Below, piece by piece: positions 34,306 to 43,121 of a stretch of 64,000 nt of DNA. Where the stretch lies: positions 2,790,001-2,854,000 of the forward strand of contig NZ_CP060790.1 of assembly GCF_014489595.1 (NCBI RefSeq). The letters are read 5' to 3'. Positions within the stretch are counted from its first letter, which is position 1. Every line of letters starts with the position of its first letter. The DNA is from Paenacidovorax monticola. GTDB taxonomy: Bacteria > Pseudomonadota > Gammaproteobacteria > Burkholderiales > Burkholderiaceae_C. The position numbers and the translations under genes were made by a program. The notes beneath the pieces were generated by a model. It did not search any database, was not told the DNA's origin, and was given only the letters and a program-made list of their open reading frames with translations.

Positions 34306-36231
34306 ATGAGCACCACGTTCCCGCATCTGCTGCTCAAGCATGCAGCCGAGCGCCCCGACGCTCCGGCACTGCGCGAAAAAGAATACGGAATCTGGCAGAC
34401 CTGGAGCTGGGCCGATGCCGCCCGCACCGTGCGCCACATGGCCTGCGGCCTGGTGGCGCTGGGTCTGCAGCGCGGGCAGAACCTGGCCCTGATCAGTGAC
34501 AACCGTCCGCACCTGTACATGGGCTTCGTGGCCGTGCAGGCCATGGGCGCCGTGCCCATTCCGCTGTACCAGGACGCCGTGGCCGCCGAGATGGGCTTCG
34601 TGATGCAGGACGCCGAGATCGCCTTCGCGTTCGCCGAGAACCAGGAGCAGGTCGACAAGCTGCTGGAGGTGCGCGAGACCGTCCCCAGCATCCGGCACAT
34701 CATCTATGACGACCCGCGCGGCATGCGCAACTACGACCAGCCCGGCCTCGTCAGCACCGAGCAGCTGATGGCCCTCGGCAAGGAGTGGGACGCCGCCCAC
34801 CCCGGTGCCTGGGACGCCATGGTGGCCGCCGTGCAGCCGCAGGACGTGTCGGTCATCCTCTACACCTCAGGCACCACGGGCAAGCCCAAGGGCGTGTGCC
34901 AGACGCACGCGAGCTTCATCGGCGCGGCCCAGGGCGCGGCCGAGGTGGACAAGCTGGGGCCCAACGACAGCATCATCTCGTACCTGCCGCCCGCCTGGGT
35001 GGGCGACCACCTGTTCTCGCTCGCGCAGTGGATGGTGGCGGGCTACACCATCAACTGCCCCGAATCCGCGAGCACGGTGAGCATCGACCTGCGCGAGATC
35101 GGCCCCAGCTACTACTTTGCTCCGCCGCGCGTGTTCGAGGGCATGCTCACGTCGATCTCGATCCGCATGGAAGACGCGGCGCCCATCAAGCGCTGGCTCT
35201 ACGAGAAGTGCATGGAGCTGGCGCGCCGCGTGGGCTCCGACATCCTCGACGGCAAGCCCGTGGGCCTGCTCGACCGCCTCAAGTACCAGCTGGGCGACCT
35301 GGCCATCTACGGCCCGTTGCGCAACGCCATGGGCCTGTCCCGCATCCGCGTGGCCTACACCGCGGGCGCGGCCATCGGCCCCGACCTGTTCCGCTTCTTC
35401 CGTTCGATCGGCATCAACCTCAAGCAGTTCTACGGCCAGACCGAGACCTGCGCCTACGTGTGCCTGCAGCGTGACGGCCAGGTCAAGCTCAACTGCGTGG
35501 GCCAGGCCGCGCCGGGCATCGAGCTCAAGATCGCCGACAACGGCGAAGTGCTGGTCAAGGGCGTATCGGTGCTCAAGGAGTACTACAAGCGCCCCGACGC
35601 CACGGCCGAGGTCATCGACGCCCAAGGCTACTTCCACACGGGCGACGCGGGCGTGCTCGACGCCGACGGCCAGCTGCGCATCATCGACCGCGCCAAGGAC
35701 GTGGGCAAGACCAACAAGGGCGCCATGTTCGCGCCCAACTACATCGAGAACAAGCTCAAGTTCTTCCCGCACATCAAGGAGGCCGTGTGCTTCGGCCACC
35801 AGCGCGACCAGGTGTGCGCCTTCATCAACATCGACTTCGAGGCCGTGGGCAACTGGGCCGAGCGCCAGGGCCTGCCCTATGGCGGCTATGTGGACCTGGC
35901 CTCCAAGGCCAAGGTGCTGGATCTGGTCGCCCAGTGCGTCGCGCAGGTCAACGCCGACCTGGCGAGCGAGGCCGGCATGGCCGACACACAGGTGGCGCGC
36001 TTCCTGGTGCTGCACAAGGAGCTGGACCCGGACGACGACGAGCTCACCCGCACCCGCAAGGTACGCCGCGGCTTCATCGCCGAGAAGTACGGCGTGCTGG
36101 TCGATGCGCTGTACGCGGGCAAGTCCGAGCAGTACATCGAGACGCAGGTCAAGTTCGAGGATGGCCGCACGGGCAGCGTGAGCGCCACGCTGTCCATCGT
36201 GGACGCCAAGACCCACCCCGCCACCGCCTGA
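34306..36231 (+). CDS. AMP-dependent acyl/aryl-CoA ligase (FadD15-like)
   Basis: A 641-residue adenylate-forming enzyme that activates a carboxylic acid with ATP and CoA. The P-loop-like motif YTSGTTGKPKG is at residues 186-196, the A5 motif FYGQTETCAYVC near 372, and TGDAGVLDADGQLRIIDRAK near 445. It is longer than most CoA ligases, with features of the long-chain FadD15/AMP-binding group (DDDELTRTRKVRRGFIAEKY near the C-terminus). It opens a seven-gene operon with a Liv-type transporter. Its substrate is unknown; medium- or long-chain or aromatic acids are candidates. Confidence 0.88.
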   Translation: MSTTFPHLLLKHAAERPDAPALREKEYGIWQTWSWADAARTVRHMACGLVALGLQRGQNLALISDNRPHLYMGFVAVQAMGAVPIPLYQDAVAAEMGFVMQDAEIAFAFAENQEQVDKLLEVRETVPSIRHIIYDDPRGMRNYDQPGLVSTEQLMALGKEWDAAHPGAWDAMVAAVQPQDVSVILYTSGTTGKPKGVCQTHASFIGAAQGAAEVDKLGPNDSIISYLPPAWVGDHLFSLAQWMVAGYTINCPESASTVSIDLREIGPSYYFAPPRVFEGMLTSISIRMEDAAPIKRWLYEKCMELARRVGSDILDGKPVGLLDRLKYQLGDLAIYGPLRNAMGLSRIRVAYTAGAAIGPDLFRFFRSIGINLKQFYGQTETCAYVCLQRDGQVKLNCVGQAAPGIELKIADNGEVLVKGVSVLKEYYKRPDATAEVIDAQGYFHTGDAGVLDADGQLRIIDRAKDVGKTNKGAMFAPNYIENKLKFFPHIKEAVCFGHQRDQVCAFINIDFEAVGNWAERQGLPYGGYVDLASKAKVLDLVAQCVAQVNADLASEAGMADTQVARFLVLHKELDPDDDELTRTRKVRRGFIAEKYGVLVDALYAGKSEQYIETQVKFEDGRTGSVSATLSIVDAKTHPATA

Positions 36232-36246
36232 CCGGGAAGCCCTGAC

Positions 36247-37032
36247 ATGACACAGAAGAAAATCGGCGATGTCATCCTCGACATCCAGAACATCAGCCTG
36301 CGCTTCGGCGGCGTGAAGGCGCTCACCGACATCTCGTTCAACGTGCGCGAGCACGAGATCCGCTCCATCATCGGCCCCAACGGCGCGGGCAAGAGCTCGA
36401 TGCTCAACTGCATCAACGGCGTGTACACGCCGTCCGAGGGATCGATCACCTTCCGGGGCAAGACCTTCGACCACATGAACAGCCGCCAGGTGGCCGAGAT
36501 GGGCGTGGCGCGCACGTTCCAGAACCTGGCCCTGTTCAAGGGCATGAGCGTGATCGACAACATCATGTCGGGGCGCAACCTCAAGATCAAGAGCAACCTC
36601 CTGCTGCAGGCGCTGCGCATCGGCCCGGCCGAGCGCGAGGAAATCCGCCACCGCGAATTCGTCGAGCACATCATCGACTTCCTCGAGATCCAGGCCTTTC
36701 GCAAGACGCCCGTGGGCCAGCTGCCCTACGGCCTGCAAAAGCGCGTGGACCTGGGCCGCGCCCTGGCCATGGAGCCGCAGGTGCTGCTGCTCGACGAGCC
36801 CATGGCCGGCATGAACGTGGAAGAGAAGCAGGACATGTGCCGTTTCATCCTCGACGTGAATGACGAGTTCGGCACCACCATCGTGCTCATTGAGCACGAC
36901 ATGGGCGTGGTGATGGACATCTCCGACCGCGTCGTGGTGCTCGACTACGGCAAGAAGATCGGCGACGGCGCGCCCGACGAGGTGCGCGACAACGAAGACG
37001 TGATCCGTGCCTACCTGGGCACGAGCCACTGA
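36247..37032 (+). CDS. ABC transporter ATPase LivG-type
   Basis: A 261-residue ATPase. Walker A GPNGAGKS is at residues 43-50, Walker B VLLLDEPMAG near 180, and the signature is the variant LPYGLQKRVDLGRAL. The HPD switch appears as IEHDMGVVMDISDR. It pairs with the LivF-type ATPase at 40721 to energise the LivH/LivM channel. It begins 15 bases after the ligase. Confidence 0.93.
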   Translation: MTQKKIGDVILDIQNISLRFGGVKALTDISFNVREHEIRSIIGPNGAGKSSMLNCINGVYTPSEGSITFRGKTFDHMNSRQVAEMGVARTFQNLALFKGMSVIDNIMSGRNLKIKSNLLLQALRIGPAEREEIRHREFVEHIIDFLEIQAFRKTPVGQLPYGLQKRVDLGRALAMEPQVLLLDEPMAGMNVEEKQDMCRFILDVNDEFGTTIVLIEHDMGVVMDISDRVVVLDYGKKIGDGAPDEVRDNEDVIRAYLGTSH

Positions 37033-37050
37033 CAGCGGAGGCAAGCACAA

Positions 37051-37980
37051 ATGGCATTCTTTCTCGAAACCCTGATCGGCGGCCTCATGGCCGGCATGCT
37101 GTACTCGCTGGTGGCCCTCGGCTTCGTGCTGATCTTCAAGGCCTCGGGTGTCTTCAACTTCGCGCAGGGCGCGATGGTGCTGTTCGCGGCCCTCGCCATG
37201 GCGCGCTTTTCCGAGTGGATTCCCAAGTGGACCGGCATCGAGAACATGCTGGTCGCCAACCTCGCGGCCTTCGTGATCGCGGGCGCCATCATGTTCGTGT
37301 GCGCCTGGCTCATCGAGAAGCTGGTGCTGCGCCACCTCGTGAACCAGGAGGGCGCCACGCTGCTCATGGCCACGCTGGGCATCACCTACTTCATGGAAGG
37401 CCTGGGCCAGACCCTGTTCGGCAGCGACATCTACAAGATCGACGTGGGCATGCCCAAGGACCCCGTGTTCCTGTTCGAGTCGGTGTTCCAGGGCGGCGTG
37501 CTCGTCAACAAGGAGGACGTGATCGCCGCCGCCATCGCCGCCGTGCTCGTGGTGCTGCTGTCGCTGTTCTTCCAGAAGACCGGCACGGGCCGCGCGCTGC
37601 GCGCCGTGGCCGACGACCACCAGGCCGCCCAGTCCATCGGCATTCCGCTCAACCGCATCTGGGTCATCGTCTGGTGCGTCGCCGGCGTCGTGGCCCTGGT
37701 GGCCGGGATGATCTGGGGCTCCAAGCTCGGCGTGCAGTTCTCGCTGACCACCGTGGCGCTGCGCGCGCTGCCCGTGGTGATCCTGGGCGGCCTCACCTCG
37801 GTGCCCGGCGCCATCATCGGCGGCCTGATCATCGGCGTGGGAGAGAAGCTCTCCGAGGTCTACCTGGGCCCGTTCGTAGGTGGCGGCATCGAGATCTGGT
37901 TCGCCTACGTGCTGGCGCTGGCCTTCCTGCTGTTCCGCCCGCAGGGCCTGTTCGGCGAAAAGATCATCGATCGCGTGTAA
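37051..37980 (+). CDS. Branched-chain-type ABC permease LivH
   Basis: A 309-residue inner-membrane permease with about eight helices. Family motifs: LIGGLMAGMLYSLVALGFVL at the start and FNFAQGAMVLFAAL near residue 30, and the EAA-like loop GRALRAVADDHQAAQSIGI near 180. GLTSVPGAIIGGLIIGVGEK lies near the C-terminus. Partner of LivM at 38006. Confidence 0.94.
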   Translation: MAFFLETLIGGLMAGMLYSLVALGFVLIFKASGVFNFAQGAMVLFAALAMARFSEWIPKWTGIENMLVANLAAFVIAGAIMFVCAWLIEKLVLRHLVNQEGATLLMATLGITYFMEGLGQTLFGSDIYKIDVGMPKDPVFLFESVFQGGVLVNKEDVIAAAIAAVLVVLLSLFFQKTGTGRALRAVADDHQAAQSIGIPLNRIWVIVWCVAGVVALVAGMIWGSKLGVQFSLTTVALRALPVVILGGLTSVPGAIIGGLIIGVGEKLSEVYLGPFVGGGIEIWFAYVLALAFLLFRPQGLFGEKIIDRV

Positions 37981-38005
37981 CCCATAACAAGAACCGGAGA
38001 CCTTC

Positions 38006-39082
38006 ATGATTTACCGCGAAAACGGCCAGTTCAAGACCAGCTACCGGGCCGACCAGCAGATCTTCCCCATCGCCCAGGACCGCATCGCCATCGCCCTGCT
38101 GCTGGCCGTGGCCTTCCTGGCGGTGCCCATGCTGGCCACCGACTACTTCTACCGCGCCATCCTGATCCCGCTGGTCATCATGTCGATGGCGGCGCTGGGA
38201 GTGAACATCCTCGTGGGCTACTGCGGCCAGATCTCGCTGGGCTCGGGCGCCTTCATGGCCGTGGGCGCCTACGGGGCCTACAACTTCTTCGTGCGCTTTC
38301 CGGGCATGCCGCTGATTCCGGCGCTCATCCTGGGCGGCCTGTGCGCAACGTTTTTCGGCATCCTGTTCGGCCTGCCCAGCCTTCGCGTGAAGGGCCTGTA
38401 CCTGGCCGTGGCCACGCTGGCCGCGCAGTTCTTCAGCGACTGGATGTTCCTGCGCATCAAGTGGTTCACCAACAACTCCGACTCGGGCTCCGTGTCGGTG
38501 AACAACCTGCAGGTGCTGGGCATGCCCATTGACAGCGCCATGAGCAAGTACCTGTTCTGCCTCACCCTGCTCGTGGTCGTGGCCCTGCTGGCCAAGAACC
38601 TCGTGCGCGGCGCGATCGGCCGCGAGTGGATGGCCATCCGCGACATGGACGTGGCCGCCGCCGTGATCGGCATCCGCCCCATGTACGCCAAGCTCAGCGC
38701 CTTCGCCGTCAGCTCCTTCATCGTGGGCATGGCCGGTGCGCTGTGGGCCTTCGTGCACCTGGGCTCGTGGGAGCCGGCCGCGTTCTCGGTGGAAGTGTCC
38801 TTCCGCCTGCTGTTCATGGTGATCATCGGCGGCCTGGGCTCGATCATGGGCGGCTTCTTCGGCGCGGCCTTCATCGTGGTGCTGCCCATCGTGCTGAACC
38901 AGTTCCTTCCAGCGCTGCTGGGCCTGTTCGGCGTGGAGATCTCCACGGCCGGCGTGTCGCATGCCGAGCTGATGATCTTCGGCGCGCTGATCGTCTGGTT
39001 CCTGATCGTGGAACCGCATGGCCTGGCCAAGCTGTGGTCCACCGCCAAGCAGAAGCTGCGCCTGTGGCCCTTCCCGCACTGA
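38006..39082 (+). CDS. Branched-chain-type ABC permease LivM
   Basis: A 358-residue permease with about nine helices. NILVGYCGQISLGSGAFMAV near residue 70 and the cytoplasmic EAA loop MAIRDMDVAAAVIGIRPMYA near 210 identify LivM. The N-terminal 25 residues are an extension seen in some family members. GGLGSIMGGFFGAAFIVVLP lies near 275. Confidence 0.93.
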   Translation: MIYRENGQFKTSYRADQQIFPIAQDRIAIALLLAVAFLAVPMLATDYFYRAILIPLVIMSMAALGVNILVGYCGQISLGSGAFMAVGAYGAYNFFVRFPGMPLIPALILGGLCATFFGILFGLPSLRVKGLYLAVATLAAQFFSDWMFLRIKWFTNNSDSGSVSVNNLQVLGMPIDSAMSKYLFCLTLLVVVALLAKNLVRGAIGREWMAIRDMDVAAAVIGIRPMYAKLSAFAVSSFIVGMAGALWAFVHLGSWEPAAFSVEVSFRLLFMVIIGGLGSIMGGFFGAAFIVVLPIVLNQFLPALLGLFGVEISTAGVSHAELMIFGALIVWFLIVEPHGLAKLWSTAKQKLRLWPFPH

Positions 39083-39192
39083 GTCCGGGGAAAACGCCTA
39101 CGCGCAATTCCCGATACGAGTGGCCCCGATTGGCGCTTAACTGCAGGTCTGGTTTTTTCCGTGCTTCAACATTTCATTCAAAGGAGACATCC

Positions 39193-40521
39193 ATGAAGCT
39201 TTCGAAACTCGTCATCGCCGCCGCCGCGGTGGTTGCCGGCGCAGCGTCGGTGTCGACCAGCGCCTTCGCTCAGGCCAAGGAACAGTTCTTCCCGCTGCTG
39301 TCGTACCGCACGGGCCCCTACGCCCCCAACGGCGTGCCCTGGGCCAACGGCAAGCAGGACTACATCAAGATGATCAATGCGCGCGACGGCGGCATCAACG
39401 GCGTGAAGCTCACGTTCGAGGAATGCGAGACCGGATACGCCACCGACCGCGGCGTGGAGTGCTACGAGCGCCTCAAGAGCAAGCCCGGCGTATCGCTGTT
39501 CGACCCCCAGGCCACGGGCATCACCTTCGCGCTGACCGAGAAGGCCCCCGTCGACAAGATCCCGCTGATGACGCTGGGCTACGGCCTGTCGGTCGCGCAG
39601 GACGGCATGGCGTTCAAGTGGAACTTCCCCTACATGGGCAGCTACTGGACCGGCGCCGACATCCTGGTCCAGCACATCGGCAAGAGTGCCGGCGGCCTGG
39701 ACAAGCTCAAGGGCAAGAAGATCGCACTGGTCTACCACGACAGCCCCTTCGGCAAGGAACCCATCCCGCTGCTGCAGGAGCGCGCCAAGATGCACGGCTT
39801 CGAGCTGCAGATGCTGCCCGTGACCGCTCCCGGCGTGGAGCAGAAGGCCACCTGGCTGCAGGTGCGCCAGAGCCGTCCCGACTACGTGATGCTGTGGGGC
39901 TGGGGCGTGATGAACTCCACCGCCCTCAAGGAAGCCCAGGCCACGGGATTCCCGCGCGACAAGATGTACGGCGTGTGGTGGGCCGGCGCCGAACCCGATG
40001 TGCGCGACGTGGGCGATGGCGCCAAGGGCTACCACGCCCTGGCGCTGAACGGCTACGGCACGCAGAGCAAGGTGATCCAGGACATCCTCAAGCATGTGCA
40101 CGGCGCTGGCCAGGGCACGGGCCCCAAGGATGAAGTGGGCTCGGTGCTCTACACGCGCGGCGTGATCATCCAGATGCTGGCGGTCGAGGCCGTGCGCCGC
40201 GCGCAGGAGCGCTTCGGCAAGGGCAAGGTCATGACCGGCGAGCAGGTGCGCTGGGGCATGGAGAACCTGGCCCTCGACCAGAAGAAGCTCGACGCGCTGG
40301 GCTTCTCGGGCCTGATGCGCCCCCTGTCCACCAGCTGCGCCGACCACATGGGTTCCACCTGGGCCCGCGTGCACACCTGGGACGGCAAGAAGTGGGACTT
40401 CTCGTCCGACTGGTACCAGGCCGACGAGCAGATCCTCAAGCCCCTGGTCAAGGCCGGCTCCGAGAAGTACTTGGCCGATAAGAAGATGACGCGTCGCGAC
40501 GCCGCGGACTGCCAGTCTTGA
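39193..40521 (+). CDS. LivK-type periplasmic binding protein of the operon
   Basis: A 442-residue binding protein with a signal peptide (KLSKLVIAAAAVVAGAASVS, cut near residue 27). It is longer than classical LivK and has LLSYRTGPYAPNGVPWANGK, KLTFEECETGY and LVYHDSPFGKEPIPLLQERA. This subgroup is usually linked to aromatic or fatty-acid uptake clusters rather than leucine. AAGGAG precedes the ATG. A 199-base spacer containing hairpins separates it from livF. Confidence 0.9.
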   Translation: MKLSKLVIAAAAVVAGAASVSTSAFAQAKEQFFPLLSYRTGPYAPNGVPWANGKQDYIKMINARDGGINGVKLTFEECETGYATDRGVECYERLKSKPGVSLFDPQATGITFALTEKAPVDKIPLMTLGYGLSVAQDGMAFKWNFPYMGSYWTGADILVQHIGKSAGGLDKLKGKKIALVYHDSPFGKEPIPLLQERAKMHGFELQMLPVTAPGVEQKATWLQVRQSRPDYVMLWGWGVMNSTALKEAQATGFPRDKMYGVWWAGAEPDVRDVGDGAKGYHALALNGYGTQSKVIQDILKHVHGAGQGTGPKDEVGSVLYTRGVIIQMLAVEAVRRAQERFGKGKVMTGEQVRWGMENLALDQKKLDALGFSGLMRPLSTSCADHMGSTWARVHTWDGKKWDFSSDWYQADEQILKPLVKAGSEKYLADKKMTRRDAADCQS

Positions 40522-40528
40522 GGTCACT

Positions 40529-40641
40529 CCCCTGAGGCGCTGCGCGCCTTCCCCCTTCTCTCGCGCTTTGCGCGGGAAGGGGGACGACGCCAGCGCTGCG
40601 GGGCGGCCCTTGCGCTGCGTTCCTGGCTCGGGCCACGCCAG
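40529..40641. repeat. Extragenic repeat, family B, copy 2
   Basis: About 113 bp that align along their length with 12953-13071: CCCCTGAGGCGCTGC, the CCCCCTTC/GAAGGGGG hairpin, and GCGGGGCGGCCCTTGC. It starts eight bases after the binding-protein stop codon and lies inside the operon. Confidence 0.82.
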
Positions 40642-40647
40642 TCTCAA

Positions 40648-40694
40648 CGGCTGTATCTACAGCCGCCAGCCGAGAGGGTTGCCGTGCAACCCTC
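40648..40694 (+). other. Two consecutive perfect hairpins before livF
   Basis: CGGCTGT-ATCT-ACAGCCG (40648-40665) and GAGGGTTG-CCGTG-CAACCCTC (40674-40694). With the repeat just upstream they form a structured intercistronic region. It could protect the binding-protein mRNA and lower downstream expression, as REP elements do between malE and malF in E. coli. Confidence 0.6.
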
Positions 40695-40720
40695 CCGATT
40701 GGCAAAGCGAAGGCAACACC

Positions 40721-41530
40721 ATGGACTCCAAAAACATCGTTCTGAACGTCAACGGCATCGAGGTCATCTACAACCACGTGATCCTCGTGCTCAAGGGGGT
40801 GTCTCTGCAGGTGCCGGAAGGCGGCATCGTCGCCATCCTGGGCGGCAACGGCGCGGGCAAGACGACCACGCTGCGCGCCATCTCCAACCTGCTCAAGGGC
40901 GAGCGCGGCGAGGTCACCAAGGGCTCGATCGAGCTGCGCGGCGAGCGCATCGAGAACCTCTCGCCAGCCGACCTCGTCAAGCGCGGCGTGGTGCAGGTGA
41001 TGGAGGGGCGCCACTGCTTCGCCCACCTGACCATCGAGGAAAACCTCATGACGGGCTCCTACACCCGCAGCAGCAAGGCCGAGATCGCGGCCAACCTCGA
41101 GAAGGTCTACAACTACTTCCCGCGCCTGAAGACGCGCCGCACCTCGCAGGCAGCCTATACCTCGGGCGGCGAGCAGCAGATGTGCGCCATCGGCCGCGCC
41201 ATCATGGCCAACCCCAGCATCGTGCTGCTCGACGAACCCTCCATGGGCCTGGCGCCACAGATCGTCGAGGAGGTGTTCAACATCGTCCAGGACCTGAACA
41301 AGAAGGAGAAGGTGACCTTCGTGCTGGCCGAGCAGAACACCAACATGGCGCTGAAGTACTCGGACTACGGCTACATCATGGAAAGCGGCCGCATCGTGAT
41401 GGACGGCAGCGCCTCCGACCTGGCCAACAACGAGGACGTGAAGGAGTTCTACCTCGGCGTGGGCGGCGGCGAGCGCAAGAGCTTCAAGGACGTCAAGAGC
41501 TACAAGCGCCGCAAGCGCTGGCTGGCCTGA
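40721..41530 (+). CDS. ABC transporter ATPase LivF-type
   Basis: A 269-residue ATPase. Walker A GGNGAGKTT is at residues 41-49, the signature is TSGGEQQMCAIGRA near 145 and Walker B is IVLLDEPSMGLAP near 168. It has an unusual basic C-terminal tail (SFKDVKSYKRRKRWLA). It completes the LivGHMF set. The ATG at 40721 gives a typical N-terminus; upstream in-frame starts fall in the hairpin region. Confidence 0.92.
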   Translation: MDSKNIVLNVNGIEVIYNHVILVLKGVSLQVPEGGIVAILGGNGAGKTTTLRAISNLLKGERGEVTKGSIELRGERIENLSPADLVKRGVVQVMEGRHCFAHLTIEENLMTGSYTRSSKAEIAANLEKVYNYFPRLKTRRTSQAAYTSGGEQQMCAIGRAIMANPSIVLLDEPSMGLAPQIVEEVFNIVQDLNKKEKVTFVLAEQNTNMALKYSDYGYIMESGRIVMDGSASDLANNEDVKEFYLGVGGGERKSFKDVKSYKRRKRWLA

Positions 41531-41626
41531 CGCGCCCCCTCCTTCCAGCCTCCCAGCCCGGCACCCAGCTCCTCGCGGCAGCCCCAACCCTCTTCGGCGG
41601 CCGCGCCCTTCTCACAAGGAAATCCC

Positions 41627-42874
41627 ATGACCGATCACTACGATGCACTGGAAGTGCGTGCCCCCGGCGTGCGCGAAGCGGCCCTGATGGCCGCCTTGCC
41701 GGCACAGATCGCCCATGCCCGCAAAGCCGCGCCCGCGTTCGCGAGCATCCTGGCCGACACCGACCCGGCCCAGATCACCAGCCGCGAGGCGCTGGCGCGC
41801 CTGCCCGTCACGCGCAAGTACGAACTGCTGGAGCGCCAGCAGGCCGGCCGCGCGAGCAACGTGTTCGGGGGCTTCAGCGCCATCGGCTTCGGCGCTGCCA
41901 TGCCGCGCGTGTTCGCCAGCCCCGGCACCATCTACGAACCCGAAGGCACGCGGCGCGACTACTGGCGCATGGCGCGCGCCATCCACGCCGCGGGGTTCCG
42001 CCCCGGCGAACTCATCCACAACAGCTTCAGCTACCACTTTGTGCCCGCGGGCTCGATGATGGAGACCGGCGCGCACGCCGTCGGCTGCACGGTGTTCCCG
42101 GGCGGCACGGGCCAGACCGAGCAGCAGGTGCAGGCCATGGCCGAACTGCGCCCGGCGGGCTACATCGGCACGCCGAGCTTCCTCAAGATCATCGTCGAGA
42201 AGGCCGCCGAACTCGGCGTGCCGCTGCCCAGCGTGACCAAGGCCCTGGTCTCGGGCGAGGCCTTCCCGCCCTCGCTGCGCGACTGGTTCGCCGAGCGTGG
42301 CATCGCGGGCTACCAGTGCTACGCCACGGCCGACCTGGGCCTCATCGCCTACGAAACCGCGGCCCGCGAGGGCCTGGTGCTGGACGAAGGCGTGATCGTC
42401 GAGATCGTGCGCCCCGGCACGGGCGACCCTGTGCCCGAAAGCGAAGTGGGCGAGCTCGTCATCACCACGCTGAACACCGACTACCCGCTGATCCGCTTCG
42501 GCACGGGCGACCTCTCGGCCGTGCTGCCGGGCCAATGCCCCACGGGCCGCACCAACACGCGCATCAAGGGCTGGATGGGGCGCGCCGACCAGACCACGAA
42601 GGTGCGCGGCATGTTCGTGCACCCGGGCCAGGTGGCGGCCATCGCGCGGCGCTTCCCGCAGGTGCTGCGCGCGCGGCTCGTGGTGAGCGGCGAAATGGCC
42701 AACGACCAGATGGTGCTGCAGGTCGAGACCGCGGAGACGGCCGAGGGCCTGGCGATCCAGCTCGGCGAGGCGATCCGCGAGGTGACCAAGCTGCGCGGCG
42801 ACGTGCAGATGGTCGCGCCCGGCAGCCTGCCCAACGACGGCAAGGTCATCGAGGACGCGCGCAGCTACCGCTGA
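41627..42874 (+). CDS. PaaK-like aryl-CoA ligase
   Basis: A 415-residue adenylate-forming enzyme of the phenylacetate-CoA ligase type (shorter than standard ligases). Motifs: SREALARLPVTRKYELLERQ near residue 52, the region FASPGTIYEPEGTRRDYWR, GTPSFLKIIVEKAAELGV, CYATADLGLIAYET (A5) near 225, and FGTGDLSAVLP. The usual SSGTTG phosphate loop is not obvious and reads FASPGT, so its adenylation site is divergent. It ends the operon, just before a strong terminator. With the first-gene ligase it gives two CoA ligases per transporter. Confidence 0.85.
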   Translation: MTDHYDALEVRAPGVREAALMAALPAQIAHARKAAPAFASILADTDPAQITSREALARLPVTRKYELLERQQAGRASNVFGGFSAIGFGAAMPRVFASPGTIYEPEGTRRDYWRMARAIHAAGFRPGELIHNSFSYHFVPAGSMMETGAHAVGCTVFPGGTGQTEQQVQAMAELRPAGYIGTPSFLKIIVEKAAELGVPLPSVTKALVSGEAFPPSLRDWFAERGIAGYQCYATADLGLIAYETAAREGLVLDEGVIVEIVRPGTGDPVPESEVGELVITTLNTDYPLIRFGTGDLSAVLPGQCPTGRTNTRIKGWMGRADQTTKVRGMFVHPGQVAAIARRFPQVLRARLVVSGEMANDQMVLQVETAETAEGLAIQLGEAIREVTKLRGDVQMVAPGSLPNDGKVIEDARSYR

Positions 42875-42900
42875 AGCGCCGGCCCCCGCCGGGCCCGAGA

Positions 42901-42928
42901 AGCCACCCGCCTCCCGGGTGGCTTTTTT
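42901..42928 (+). terminator. Intrinsic terminator ending the ligase/Liv operon
   Basis: AGCCACCCG and CGGGTGGCT form a perfect 9-bp stem with loop CCTCC, followed by a T-run (42923-42928). Confidence 0.93.
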
Positions 42929-42991
42929 CATCATCCACGCCGGGTTTGAGGGCATGCCGGGCCTTTGTCTGGCAAGTTGTGAGCCTTTATC

Positions 42992-43015
42992 AAGGACTTG
43001 GCACCCAATGTCCTT
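42992..43015. promoter_or_regulatory. Inverted repeat upstream of the third TctC gene
   Basis: AAGGAC-TTGG-CAC-CCAA-T-GTCCTT is a nearly perfect hairpin/palindrome about 107 bases before the TctC start. It may be an operator or an mRNA leader structure. Confidence 0.45.
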
Positions 43016-43121
43016 AAGATGCGCTCCTTTCACGCAGGCTAATGCTTTGGTGTTAGGTACTTACCGCGATGTTGGCGGGGTACCCCCTCGCTATCATGGC
43101 CCGTCATTTTTAGGAGACTTC

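Noticed and set aside
34867..38007. Very long reverse-strand open frame of over 1000 codons opposite the ligase/Liv genes
   Set aside because: It is a shadow of high-GC codon use: rich in His, Gln, Ala and Arg, with no domain, while the forward genes have clear families.
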